From Acidobacteriota bacterium (GTDB taxonomy: Bacteria; Acidobacteriota; Thermoanaerobaculia; Thermoanaerobaculales; Thermoanaerobaculaceae), in contig PKYI01000098.1 in NCBI GenBank assembly GCA_003133645.1, positions 1 to 34,316 of the forward strand: a stretch of 34,316 nt of DNA, given 5' to 3'. Within the stretch, counting starts at the first letter, position 1, and every line of letters starts with the position of its first letter. Shown piece by piece: positions 27,205 through 34,316 of the stretch. Under the pieces are notes generated by a model. That model had not been told where the DNA came from. It saw nothing but the letters and a program-made list of their open reading frames with translations, and did not search any database. A program made the position numbers and the translations under genes.

Positions 27205-27602
27205 CACCAGTCCTTCTTACCGGTGCCGATGTCATGGACGTCGAGGACGAGCAGCATGTTCATCATCCCGGCGGTGAGCAGGAAGGTGTTGCCGAACTCG
27301 TACGCGGGCGACGTCACGACACCCTGCCCCAGCCCGACGGCGTGCGCCACGAAGAAGAGCACGCCGTTGCCGACGCTCGCGATCGCCGCGAGGTAGGAGA
27401 GCGGATCGCCGGCGTGCGGCAGGATCAGCTCGCCGTCGAGCGTGATCCCGAGGAGGAAGGCGATCACGACCACGACGAAGAACACGACGGCGCGCGACCG
27501 GCGCCCTACCAGCATGTGCCCGAGGCCGGGCACGAGCCAGGCGAGGACCATGAGCACCGGGAGCGGGAAAGCCGCCGCGCCGCCGTCGCGCCGCTCAGGC
27601 AT
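27204..27602 (-). CDS. Small multi-span membrane protein (possibly DUF6677-like)
   Basis: This 132-aa protein begins MPERRDGGAAAFPLPVLMVL. It has about four hydrophobic segments: AWLVPGLGHMLVGRRSRAVV leading into FFVVVVIAFLLGI, a middle pair, and TAGMMNMLLVLDVHDI. The WLVPGLGH-x3-GRR motif resembles small membrane proteins of the DUF6677/TM2-like kind; I am not certain of the family. The start overlaps the end of the HIT gene by eight bases and its stop overlaps the next ORF, so all are translationally coupled. Function unknown. Confidence 0.75.
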   Translation of the reverse strand: MPERRDGGAAAFPLPVLMVLAWLVPGLGHMLVGRRSRAVVFFVVVVIAFLLGITLDGELILPHAGDPLSYLAAIASVGNGVLFFVAHAVGLGQGVVTSPAYEFGNTFLLTAGMMNMLLVLDVHDIGTGKKDW

Positions 27603-28080
27603 CGGGGATCCCGAGCGCCCGCCGCAGCTTGGCGCAGGTCTCGCCGAGGTCCTCGGGAACGACCCGGAGGTCGGCGTTGACGGTGATGAAGCTCGTGTCG
27701 CCGCGCCAGCGCGGCACGACGTGCAGGTGCAGGTGGTCGGCGATCCCGGCGCCCGCGGCCTCTCCCAGGTTGAACCCGACGTTGAAGCCGTGCGGGTGGT
27801 ACGTCGCCTCGATCGCCCGCACGACGCGCTGGGCGAGCCGCATGAGGTCCGCAAGCGTGGCCGCGTCGAGCTCGGAGAACTCTCCGACGTGCGCGAGCGG
27901 CGCCACCATGGTGTGCCCGGAGGTGTACGGGTACCGGTTCAGCAGCGCGAACGCCCGCCCATCCGTGGCGAGCGTCAGCGTCTCGGCGCCGCCGCGGGCG
28001 GCCTCGCACAACACGCAGGCTCCGGTCGAATCGGTGTGGGACACGTAGGCAAACCGCCACGGGGCGAAGATGTGCTGCAA
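27595..28080 (-). CDS. HIT family nucleotide hydrolase/transferase
   Basis: The 161-aa protein carries the histidine triad HLHLHVVPRW with His116, His118 and His120. An N-terminal C22-x2-C25 pair, part of a zinc site in some HIT proteins, is also present. The opening IFAPWRFAYV is typical of the bacterial branch related to Ap4A phosphorylase. It likely cleaves dinucleoside polyphosphates or nucleotide-phosphoramidates. The start is inferred to be TTG at 28080, because this fits the family N-terminus and GAGGGG lies just upstream, seven bases after the HU stop. The gene leads into a run of small membrane genes and lpxB. Confidence 0.88.
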   Translation of the reverse strand: MQHIFAPWRFAYVSHTDSTGACVLCEAARGGAETLTLATDGRAFALLNRYPYTSGHTMVAPLAHVGEFSELDAATLADLMRLAQRVVRAIEATYHPHGFNVGFNLGEAAGAGIADHLHLHVVPRWRGDTSFITVNADLRVVPEDLGETCAKLRRALGIPDA

Positions 28081-28087
28081 CCGCCCC

Positions 28088-28366
28088 TCACTTGCCGCCG
28101 AGGATCTCGCGCAGCTGCTTGCCGGGCTTGAAGTACGGCACGACCTTGGGCGGGACATGGACCTGGGCGCCGGTGCGCGGGTTGCGCCCGGCGCGCGCCT
28201 GGCGCTTGCGGGTCCGGAACGAGCCGAAGCCCCGGAGCTCGACCTTCTCGCCGCCGCGGATCGCCTCGACGACGCCGTTGAGCACCACGCCGAGCACTTC
28301 CGCCGCCTCCCGGCGCGTCAACCCCACTTGATCCGCGAGTACCTTGATGATGTCGGCCTTTGTCAT
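28088..28366 (-). CDS. HU/IHF family DNA-binding protein
   Basis: The 92-aa nucleoid protein has the standard fold. An N-terminal helical part (MTKADIIKVLADQVGLTRRE) is followed by the beta-arm signature GFGSFRTRKRQARAGRNPRT, with conserved GRNP, and a C-terminal FKPGKQLREIL. It bends DNA as a dimer. The slot next to rpsA is typical of ihfB (rpsA-ihfB), but HU and IHF subunits cannot be separated by eye here. GGAGGG lies seven bases before the ATG. The HIT gene follows within seven bases. Confidence 0.94.
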   Translation of the reverse strand: MTKADIIKVLADQVGLTRREAAEVLGVVLNGVVEAIRGGEKVELRGFGSFRTRKRQARAGRNPRTGAQVHVPPKVVPYFKPGKQLREILGGK

Positions 28367-28401
28367 TCTCGAACCCTCCTCCGTTTGCGGGGCGACGGCG
28401 C

Positions 28402-30222
28402 TCAGCTCTCGTGCGGCTCCTCTGTGTCGGGTACCTCGGGTGCGGCCTCGCCCGCGGCGGGTGCCTCCTCGGCCGGTGCGGCGGATTCGGCCGTTTGAGC
28501 TTCCGCCTGGTCCACCTGCTCAGGCACTTGTTCGAGGGCGATCTCCTCCGCTTCCTGCTCGACCACCGGAGCCTTCTCGCCCGGCTCGGGCTGCGGGATG
28601 CCGCGCAGCGAGAGGCCGATCCGTTTCTCGTTCCAGTCGATCCGGATCAGGCGCGTGCGGACGCGTTGCCCGCGTTCGAACGTCCCGACGAGCGGCTGGG
28701 TGCCGCGGCGCTCCACCTCGGAGATGTGGCACAGGCCTTCGACCCCGGGGGCAAGCTCGACGAACAGGCCGAAATCCGTCACGTTGGTGACGAAACCTTC
28801 GACCTCGTCCCCTACCTGGTGGGCGGTCGCGAACTCGTCCCACTCGTTCGGCATCAGCTCCTTGATGGAGAGCGAGATGCGCTGGTTGGGGATGTCCATG
28901 GCGATGATCATCGCCTCGATCTCCTGGCCCTTCTGCACCACCTCGGAGGGGTGCGTCAGGCGGCGGGTCCAGGCCATGTCCGATACGTGGACGAGGCCGT
29001 CCACGCCGGGCTCGAGCTCGACAAACGCGCCGAACTCCGTGAGGTTCCGCACCACGCCCTTGACCTTGCTCCCGACGCGGACCCGCGTGGCGAACTCCTC
29101 CCACGGGTTGGGCTCAGCCTGGCGCAGTGACAGCGACAGCCTGCGCTTGTCGATGTCCACCTCGGTGATGACGACCTCGACCTCCTGGGCCGAGTGGAGA
29201 AGGCTCTTGGGGTTCTTGACCTTCTTGGTCCACGACATCTCGGAAACGTGGATGAGGCCCTCGACCCCCTCCTCCAGCTCGACGAAGGCGCCGTAGTCCA
29301 CCACGTTCGTGACCTTGCCCATGACCTTCTTGCCGACCGGATAGCGGCCCTCGACGTGCGTCCAGGGATCCTCGAACCGCTGCCGGTAGCCGAGGGAAAC
29401 GCGCTCCTTGTCCTTGTCGATGCGCAGCACCACGACCTTGACCTCGTCGCCGACCTTGAAGTACTCGCTGGGATGGCCCACGCGCCCCCAGGAGATGTCG
29501 GTCACGTGGAGGAGGCCGTCGATGCCGCCCAGGTCGATGAACACGCCGTAGTCGGTGATGTTCTTGACCGTCCCGGTGACGATCGTGCCCTCCTCGAGAT
29601 GCGTCAGCGTCTCGTCCTTGAGGGTCGAGATCTGCGCCTCGAGCATGACCTTGCGCGAGAGCACGACGTTGGCGCGGCGGCGGTCGAAGTTGATGATCTT
29701 GGCCTCGACCTCCTCGCCGACGTAGTCCTCGAGGCGGCGCGTCGGCCGCAGGTCCACGAGGGAGCCGGGAAGGAACGCGCGCACGCCGATGTCGACCGCA
29801 AGGCCGCCCTTGACCCGCTCGACCACCTTGCCGCGCACCGGAGAGCTGTCGCGGTACGCCGTTTCCAGCACTTCCCACACCCGCATCTTCGCCGCGCGCT
29901 CGCGGGAGAGCCTGATCTCACCGAGCATCTCGTCGAAGCGCTCGACCAGGACGTCCACTTCATCCCCGGCTTTGACCGTCAGTTTGCCCTCTCGGTCGGT
30001 GAACTCGGAGCGGGGGATGATCCCCTCGGACTTGAACCCGATGTCCACAACGACGTCGTTGTCGTTGAACGCGACGATGGTGCCGCGCACGACATCGCCC
30101 TCGCGCAGATGCTGGAAGGATTCCTCGACGAGCTCGCGCATCTGGTTGCGGGTGACGGGGCTCTTGCTCTCCTCCTTTCCGGCAGGGGTGTTGTGCTGAT
30201 TGTTGTCCGGGCTGTCAACCAC
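28402..30222 (-). CDS. rpsA: 30S ribosomal protein S1
   Basis: The 606-aa protein has six S1 domains starting near residues 46, 132, 217, 304, 391 and 478. The third to sixth carry the RNA-binding pattern G-x-V-x-N-x-T/V-D/E-Y/F-G-x-F-V-E-L (for example VTNVVDYGAFVELEEGVEGL). The first two bind the ribosome. A Glu/Ala/Pro-rich acidic tail of about 65 residues closes it. S1 recruits mRNAs to the 30S subunit. The start is GTG at 30222, with GGAGG four bases before it. A near-consensus promoter and a leader hairpin precede it, and HU follows 35 bp downstream. Confidence 0.97.
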   Translation of the reverse strand: MVDSPDNNQHNTPAGKEESKSPVTRNQMRELVEESFQHLREGDVVRGTIVAFNDNDVVVDIGFKSEGIIPRSEFTDREGKLTVKAGDEVDVLVERFDEMLGEIRLSRERAAKMRVWEVLETAYRDSSPVRGKVVERVKGGLAVDIGVRAFLPGSLVDLRPTRRLEDYVGEEVEAKIINFDRRRANVVLSRKVMLEAQISTLKDETLTHLEEGTIVTGTVKNITDYGVFIDLGGIDGLLHVTDISWGRVGHPSEYFKVGDEVKVVVLRIDKDKERVSLGYRQRFEDPWTHVEGRYPVGKKVMGKVTNVVDYGAFVELEEGVEGLIHVSEMSWTKKVKNPKSLLHSAQEVEVVITEVDIDKRRLSLSLRQAEPNPWEEFATRVRVGSKVKGVVRNLTEFGAFVELEPGVDGLVHVSDMAWTRRLTHPSEVVQKGQEIEAMIIAMDIPNQRISLSIKELMPNEWDEFATAHQVGDEVEGFVTNVTDFGLFVELAPGVEGLCHISEVERRGTQPLVGTFERGQRVRTRLIRIDWNEKRIGLSLRGIPQPEPGEKAPVVEQEAEEIALEQVPEQVDQAEAQTAESAAPAEEAPAAGEAAPEVPDTEEPHES

Positions 30223-30234
30223 TTGGCCTCCTCG

Positions 30235-30256
30235 AGATGCCCCGGGCGGGACATCT
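30235..30256 (-). promoter_or_regulatory. rpsA leader hairpin next to the Shine-Dalgarno
   Basis: AGATG pairs with CATCT and three C-G pairs extend the stem, with one bulged base, ending two bases before the GAGGAGG Shine-Dalgarno (30227-30233, minus strand). S1 is known to repress its own mRNA through leader stem-loops in enterobacteria. A similar role here is inference. Confidence 0.5.
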
Positions 30257-30280
30257 AACTGCTTGTTTTACAAACGGCAA

Positions 30281-30310
30281 ACTATACGAGCCGCACGCTT
30301 GGGGTGTCAA
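30281..30310 (-). promoter_or_regulatory. Near-consensus sigma70 promoter of rpsA
   Basis: On the minus strand TTGACA (30305-30310) is followed after 18 bases by TATAGT (30281-30286). The -35 is a perfect consensus. It overlaps the stop codon region of cmk (ending 30307), so rpsA has its own strong promoter in addition to any read-through. Transcription should start near 30274, giving a leader of about 50 nt. Confidence 0.9.
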
Positions 30311-30993
30311 GGGGTTGGGGGCAGCAGGGCGACGACGGCGTCCACCACCTCCGCCAACGAAAGCCGGCTGCTGTCCACGATCACCGCCCCGTCCGCCGGC
30401 TTCAAGGGCGAGTCCGGGCGCGTCGAGTCGCGCAGGTCGCGCTCCCGCTGCTCGGCGGCCACGCTCTCCCATCGCGCCGCGACCCCGCGCCTGGTCAGCT
30501 CGTCGAACCGTCGCTGTGCTCGCACTTCGGGGGCGGCGGTCAGGAAGACCTTGAGGGTGGCGTCGGGGAACACCACGGTGCCGATGTCGCGGCCCTCGAC
30601 GACCCCGCCTGAGAGCGCCGCCAGATCGCGCTGGCGCCGCACCATTTCGCGCCGGACCTCGGGGATCGCGGAGACGACGGAGGCCATGCGGGAGACCTCC
30701 GGGGCGCGCAACGCCCCGGTCACGTCCTCCCCTCGCACCGCGACCCGCTGGTTGCGGGGATCACCCAGGAACCGCACGTCGAGGCGGCGGGCCAGCTCGA
30801 CCACCGCCTCCCGGCCGGCGGCGTCCAGCTCCGGACCGAGCCCCGCGCGGGTCGCCAGCAGCGCGACGGCGCGGTACATGGCGCCGGTGTCCAGGTACGG
30901 CAAACCGAGCCGCACCGCCACCTCGCGTGCCGTCGCGGACTTGCCGGCGCCCGCCGGGCCGTCGATCGCGATGAGAATGGGGCGTTGCACCAT
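30307..30993 (-). CDS. cmk: Cytidylate kinase
   Basis: The 228-aa enzyme phosphorylates CMP and dCMP. The Walker A motif IDGPAGAGKSA covers residues 10-20, LPYLDTGAMYRAVAL is the CMP-binding helix region, VVEGRDIGTVVFPDA is the conserved substrate loop, and RRFDEL to RDLRDSTRPDSPLKPADGA (the RD-x2-D/R-x3-P-L lid) completes the pattern. The cmk-rpsA order is a classic bacterial pair. TAGACT lies only six bases before the ATG, with no Shine-Dalgarno, so the mRNA may be leaderless. Confidence 0.96.
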   Translation of the reverse strand: MVQRPILIAIDGPAGAGKSATAREVAVRLGLPYLDTGAMYRAVALLATRAGLGPELDAAGREAVVELARRLDVRFLGDPRNQRVAVRGEDVTGALRAPEVSRMASVVSAIPEVRREMVRRQRDLAALSGGVVEGRDIGTVVFPDATLKVFLTAAPEVRAQRRFDELTRRGVAARWESVAAEQRERDLRDSTRPDSPLKPADGAVIVDSSRLSLAEVVDAVVALLPPTP

Positions 30994-31029
30994 GCCGAGA
31001 GTCTAGCAGCGCGTTGTACACTCCGCCGC

Positions 31030-31470
31030 ATGCGCGTGTACCTGGCCGCAGCGATGACCAACGCCGACCGCGACCTCGGAACGATTCGGACCCTGCTCGC
31101 GTCCATCGAGGGGGAGGGCCACGAGGTCCCGACCCGCCACGTCGCCGACCCCCGCGGCCGCGAGGTCGAGGGCGAGGCCACCGACGCCGAGGTCGCACAA
31201 CGTGACCTGGCGTGGGTGATGAGTTGCGACGCTCTGGTCGCCGAGGTCTCCACCCCCTCGCACGGCGTCGGCGTCGAAGTGTCGACCGCCCTCCAGCACG
31301 GCGTCCCCGTGCTTCTCCTCCACCGCCGCGACGCCGTCGTCTCCCGGCTCATGCTCGGACTGGCCGGCGTCGAATCCGCCGCGTACTCCGACCCCGAGGC
31401 GATCACCCGGGCGGTGCGTGCGTTCCTGGCCCGGGCATCCCGCTCGGCGGCCCCGGACGCAGGGGCCTGA
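31030..31470 (+). CDS. Nucleoside 2-deoxyribosyltransferase-like / deoxynucleotide N-hydrolase family protein
   Basis: The 146-aa protein has the DNPH1/Rcl-like Rossmann fold pattern. MRVYLAAAMTN forms the N-terminal strand and loop, ALVAEVSTPSHGVGVEV carries the key acidic residues (Asp67, Glu72 and the likely catalytic Glu83), and a final strand reads VPVLLLHRR. Enzymes of this family cleave the N-glycosidic bond of deoxynucleoside 5'-monophosphates or exchange bases. Substrate choice cannot be read. TACACT lies seven bases before the ATG and no Shine-Dalgarno is present. It is divergent from cmk across 36 bp. The transporter gene begins four bases after its stop. Confidence 0.8.
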   Translation: MRVYLAAAMTNADRDLGTIRTLLASIEGEGHEVPTRHVADPRGREVEGEATDAEVAQRDLAWVMSCDALVAEVSTPSHGVGVEVSTALQHGVPVLLLHRRDAVVSRLMLGLAGVESAAYSDPEAITRAVRAFLARASRSAAPDAGA

Positions 31471-31474
31471 CGCG

Positions 31475-32446
31475 GTGCCGACGCCAGGAACCGTGCCGGC
31501 CCGGCGCAACGGCCTCACCCGCGTGGACATCGGGCTGGCCCTCACGATCCTCGTCTGGGGCGTCAACTACGCGGTGATCAAGGCAGCGCTCGCCGAGCTG
31601 CAGCCACTGGCGTTTAACGCGATCCGCTTCGCTCTGGCGACGCTCACGCTCGTCCTACTCATGCGCAGCCGCGGTCCCGCGCCCCGCATCTCCCGCCCGG
31701 ACCTCGCCCGCCTGGCGCTGCTCGGCGTGCTCGGCAACACCATCTATCAGATGATCTTCATCTTCGGGATCGCCCGCACCACGGTCGCCAACGCGTCACT
31801 CATCATGGCGTCGTGTCCGATCATGGTCGCCGTTCTCGGCACGGCGCTGGGCCGCGATCGCCTGCCGGCCGCCGCCTGGGCCGGCGTCGGGCTCGCCGTC
31901 GGCGGTTTGGCGCTCCTGCTCGCCTCCGGGCGAGGGAGCGGGTTGGCGTGGGGCAAGCTGACCGGTGACCTCCTCATCCTCGCGGCCGGCGTCACGTGGT
32001 CCGTCTACACCGTGTTGGCGAGCGGGGTGATGGCGCGCGTCCCCTCCCTCGCCGCGACGCTCGTGACGTTCCTGGCGGGCACGCCGGTGCTGGTGGCGGT
32101 GGCAGTCCCCTCGCTCCTGGCCCAGGACTGGGGGGCGGTCGGCGTGCGCGGCTGGTTCGGCGCCGCCTTCTCCGGGGTGTTCGCGATCGGGATCAGCTAC
32201 GTGCTCTGGAACGCTGGCCTCGCCTCCCTCGGCGGCGCCCGCACCGCCGTCTACCAGAACTTCACCCCGGTGGTGGCCGCCGCATTCGCCTGGCTCACGC
32301 TCGGCGAGCACTGGACGCCAGGTCAGTTCGCCGGGGCTGCCGCCGTTCTCTGCGGCATCGCCCTTACGCGCCTCCGCCCGGCGGCTCCGGCCACGGCGCT
32401 GCAACCGGGGGCGTGCGCCAAGACGCAGCCGCCCGGCGCGGCCTGA
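31475..32446 (+). CDS. EamA/DMT family transporter
   Basis: The 323-aa protein has ten hydrophobic helices arranged as two EamA repeats. The first begins LALTILVWGVNYAVIKAALA with FNAIRFALATLTLVLL; the second begins LTGDLLILAAGVTWSVYTVL and ends ALGGARTAVYQNFTPVVAA-type sequence (here SLGGARTAVYQNFTPVVAAA) and LGEHWTPGQFAGAAAVLCGI. These match drug/metabolite exporters; the substrate is unknown. I start at GTG 31475, with AGGGG about nine bases upstream; a second GTG lies six codons later. A 12-base palindrome at 32446-32457 covers the last base of the stop codon. Confidence 0.88.
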   Translation: MPTPGTVPARRNGLTRVDIGLALTILVWGVNYAVIKAALAELQPLAFNAIRFALATLTLVLLMRSRGPAPRISRPDLARLALLGVLGNTIYQMIFIFGIARTTVANASLIMASCPIMVAVLGTALGRDRLPAAAWAGVGLAVGGLALLLASGRGSGLAWGKLTGDLLILAAGVTWSVYTVLASGVMARVPSLAATLVTFLAGTPVLVAVAVPSLLAQDWGAVGVRGWFGAAFSGVFAIGISYVLWNAGLASLGGARTAVYQNFTPVVAAAFAWLTLGEHWTPGQFAGAAAVLCGIALTRLRPAAPATALQPGACAKTQPPGAA

Positions 32447-32577
32447 GCGGGCCCGCTGCGGCGTTTCGGGACCCCTCGACCGCGGCCGGGGTTCACCGCG
32501 CCTTCATGCGGCCCTCGCGGTGCCCTCACAGCGGCCCCGTACAAAGCACCGACGGGGTACCGCCCCAAGGAGGAGAG

Positions 32578-33927
32578 ATGACGATACCAGCTCACGTTGT
32601 CAACGGGAATCGCAGCACCACCCTCTGGCGTGCAGCCGCGGGCGCCCTCGCCGCCCTGCTGCTCGCCGGGGCCGCCACCGCCCAGGTCACCGGCCTCTAC
32701 TACCAGGAGATCCGGAAGGACGGCACGATCTACGTCTTCAACACGTACGAGCGCTACAAGTCGTTCCAGGAGACCGGCGAGATGGGCAAGACGGCGATCA
32801 CGCTGCCCGGGCGCGGCCCGAACGGCGAGACCCTGATCGGCGAGAACGCGACCGCCATCGACCTGTTCCTGTTCAAGAACAACCTGCCGGGGTACGACCG
32901 ACCGACGGCCACGCCCGCGGCGCCAGCCGCCGCCTTCCCGAACGTCAAGATCAGTGGCCTGGCCTACATCTCCTATCAGGACGGCACGACAGGCGGCAAG
33001 GACTACTCGCAGTTCACGCTCAAGCGCGGCTACCTCGACACTCAGGCGAAGATCACGTCCTACCTGTCGGCGCGCGGCACGCTGGACATCACCCAGGACA
33101 CGACCGGTGACTGGAAGCCGCGCTTCAAGTACCTGTACGGGAAGCTCGACTTCGGCTCGGCGGGCTTCCTGACCACCACCTACGCGGAGTTCGGCCTCGC
33201 CCACATGCCCTGGCTCGACTTCGAGGAGCACATCAACTACTACCGGCTCCAGGACCCCATGTTCATGGAGTCGAACGGGCTCTTCAACTCCGCCGACGTC
33301 GGCCTGCTGGTGGGCGGCAACTTCGGCGGCGACATGCCCGCCGACTACAAGAAGAACGTCAGCAGCGCCTATCCCGGTCGCTACGGGTCGTTCCAGGTCG
33401 GCGTCTACAACGGCACCGGCTACCACGCCTCGGAGGCCAACACCAACAAGGTGCTCGAAGGGCGGATCAGCATCCGGCCACTTCCCGACGTGATCCCCGG
33501 TCTGCAGTTCACCTACTTCGGTATCAACGGCAAGGGCAACACGGCCGCCGCATCCGACTGGAGCCTCAGCGCCGGCATGGTCAGCTACGAGAGTGAGTAC
33601 GTGGTGCTGACCGGCCAGTACTTCACCGGCAAGGGCGAGCAGGACGGCAAGTCCGTCGACTCCCTCGGCAACGCCCTCGAGAAGTCGGGTTACTCGGGGT
33701 TCGTCGAGGGCAAGCTCACCCGGGAGTGGAGCCTGATCGCCCGCTACGACAACTTCGACCCCAACACGAACGCCTCCAACGTCAGGAGCAAGAAGACGAT
33801 CGGCGGTGTCGCGTACAAGTTCAACAGCTCGAACATGCTCCTGCTCGATTACCAGCAGGTGAAGTACGACCAGCCGGGCAAGCCAACCGACAAGCGCACC
33901 CAACTCACGCTCCAAGTGTCCTTCTAA
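32578..33927 (+). CDS. Porin-like outer-membrane beta-barrel protein
   Basis: The 449-aa precursor has a signal peptide (LWRAAAGALAALLLAGAATA, with cleavage expected near ATA-QV). A short N-terminal domain (to about residue 120) contains GLYYQEIRKDGTIYVFN, resembling stalk regions of some outer-membrane proteins. A barrel follows with alternating strands rich in Tyr/Gly/aromatic residues (YLDTQAKITSYLSARGTLDI, FTYFGINGKG, WSLIARYDNFDP). The last residue is Phe in LTLQVSF, the classic barrel-assembly signal. Lower GC use than neighbours reflects Asn/Lys/Tyr-rich content. AGGAGG lies four bases before the ATG. It resembles phosphate-selective-type porins in overall style, but the substrate is not known. 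Confidence 0.8.
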   Translation: MTIPAHVVNGNRSTTLWRAAAGALAALLLAGAATAQVTGLYYQEIRKDGTIYVFNTYERYKSFQETGEMGKTAITLPGRGPNGETLIGENATAIDLFLFKNNLPGYDRPTATPAAPAAAFPNVKISGLAYISYQDGTTGGKDYSQFTLKRGYLDTQAKITSYLSARGTLDITQDTTGDWKPRFKYLYGKLDFGSAGFLTTTYAEFGLAHMPWLDFEEHINYYRLQDPMFMESNGLFNSADVGLLVGGNFGGDMPADYKKNVSSAYPGRYGSFQVGVYNGTGYHASEANTNKVLEGRISIRPLPDVIPGLQFTYFGINGKGNTAAASDWSLSAGMVSYESEYVVLTGQYFTGKGEQDGKSVDSLGNALEKSGYSGFVEGKLTREWSLIARYDNFDPNTNASNVRSKKTIGGVAYKFNSSNMLLLDYQQVKYDQPGKPTDKRTQLTLQVSF

Positions 33928-33966
33928 GCGCCTGGGCCGGCTCGCCGGCCCGAGCTTGAGAGATCC

Positions 33967-33998
33967 GGCCCCCGGGGCTTTTGACCGGGGGCCTTCCC
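33967..33998 (+). terminator. Terminator after the porin-like gene
   Basis: GGCCCCCGG (33967-33975) pairs perfectly with CCGGGGGCC (33985-33993) around a nine-base loop, followed by TTCCCTT. It lies 40 bp after the porin stop. The T-rich tail is interrupted, but the position and stem strength support termination. Confidence 0.75.
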
Positions 33999-34137
33999 TT
34001 CACCGTTTCGTGACGGTCATCGCCACGGAAGGGAACACGGCCCGGGCCGGCCGCGTTACCCCGAGATGGAGGGCAACCTCCATCCCGCCTCCGGCGGGAT
34101 TGGGGCCGCTGACTGGGGGGGAGGCGGCCCCTCTTTT
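33994..34137 (+). ncRNA. Stack of RNA hairpins ending in a terminator, upstream of an aldehyde dehydrogenase gene
   Basis: TTCCCTT (33994-34000) pairs with AAGGGAA (34029-34035) around an inner stem ACCGT/ACGGT. A perfect 8-bp stem with a GCAA tetraloop lies at 34065-34084. An 8-bp stem with a TCC loop (34082-34100) shares three bases with the previous one, so the two compete. A stem GGGGCCGC/GCGGCCCC (34102-34131) is followed by TCTTTTATT. This resembles a structured leader ending in a terminator, or tandem terminators. I do not recognise a known riboswitch class. Confidence 0.5.
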
Positions 34138-34140
34138 ATT
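34102..34140 (+). terminator. Intrinsic terminator before the aldehyde dehydrogenase gene
   Basis: GGGGCCGC (34102-34109) and GCGGCCCC (34124-34131) form a perfect 8-bp stem with a G-rich loop, followed by TCTTTTATT. It lies about 60 bp before the next start codon and about 175 bp after the porin stop. Confidence 0.78.
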
Positions 34141-34198
34141 TCTGCGCCGTGCCCCGACCCCACGCCCCGCGGTAGGATGGCAACGTCCGGAGGCCGTC

Positions 34199-34316
34199 AT
34201 GAGAGAACTCGGGTTGTTCGTCGCGGGCGCCTGGCAGCAGGGGGACGGCGCGATCGCCATTCATTCGCCCTACGACGGGCGGGAGGTCGCCCGCGTCGCG
34301 AGGGCCGGCCGCGCGC
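34199..34316 (+). CDS. Aldehyde dehydrogenase family protein, N-terminal part (runs off the window)
   Basis: Thirty-nine codons are visible, starting MRELGLFVAGAWQQGDGAIA, followed by IHSPYDGREVARVARAGRA. The pattern of a short strand, GxW, then SPYDG-x-x-VARV is the common N-terminus of NAD(P)-dependent aldehyde dehydrogenases. GGAGG lies five bases before the ATG, and TAGGAT at about 34173 could be a -10. The catalytic domain is outside the window, so substrate and activity cannot be judged. Confidence 0.75.
   Translation, partial: MRELGLFVAGAWQQGDGAIAIHSPYDGREVARVARAGRA

Noticed and set aside
33994-34100. c-di-GMP (GEMM) or cobalamin riboswitch
   Set aside because: A GNRA tetraloop and purine-rich stretches are present, but the conserved core sequences of these classes are absent.

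Overview
The window is compact, very GC-rich bacterial chromosome (roughly 70% G+C by eye) with about 36 protein-coding genes and no tRNA, rRNA, CRISPR array or transposase gene that I can see. The lipid A genes lpxB and msbA, a porin-like outer-membrane protein and a six-domain ribosomal protein S1 point to a diderm (Gram-negative) bacterium. The gene order and style fit a high-GC Acidobacteriota-type genome, but that placement is inference and rests on no single diagnostic gene.

Region 1 (1-3210, minus strand): a TGS-type GTPase, a two-cluster CDGSH iron-sulfur protein, a NusG/RfaH/UpxY-like antiterminator, GDP-L-fucose synthase, and the start of GDP-mannose 4,6-dehydratase, which runs off the left edge. 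The last three look like the head of a surface-polysaccharide operon with its own antiterminator. Region 2 (3300-5800, plus): a small membrane protein coupled to a sodium:solute symporter, whose 3' end runs 152 nt into endonuclease III. Region 3 (5887-10200, minus): a secreted M13 zinc peptidase and two different tandem malate dehydrogenase paralogues.

Region 4 (10395-20540, plus): the transcription/translation/RNA-decay operon rimP-nusA-infB-ylxP-rbfA-nrnA-truB-rpsO-pnp. It starts from a clear sigma70-type promoter followed at once by an intrinsic terminator in the leader, and ends at a strong terminator after pnp. rpsO has its own promoter at the end of truB. Region 5 (20566-23939): mutM, a rubrerythrin-like ferritin and a variant CorA. 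CorA lies between two inverted 135-bp palindromic elements. Region 6 (23940-30993, minus): cmk, rpsA (strong promoter), HU/IHF, a HIT protein, three small membrane ORFs, lpxB and msbA, many with overlapping start and stop codons. Region 7 (31030-34316, plus): a deoxynucleotide N-hydrolase-like protein, an EamA transporter, a porin-like protein, a stack of RNA hairpins, and the start of an aldehyde dehydrogenase.

The most unusual signal is not a gene. At least five intergenic sites carry short tandem arrays with an exact 7-bp period (302-343, 3229-3263, 8019-8046, 22494-22570, 23695-23715). Each array uses a different heptamer, yet all can be rotated to a loose GNGKNNN form, and the degenerate arrays alternate two variants (A-B-A). 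Together with the palindromic elements around corA, they suggest intergenic repeat systems of unknown mechanism. A second theme is a set of genes whose -10-like hexamer lies only 6-9 nt before the start codon without a Shine-Dalgarno site, suggesting leaderless mRNAs.
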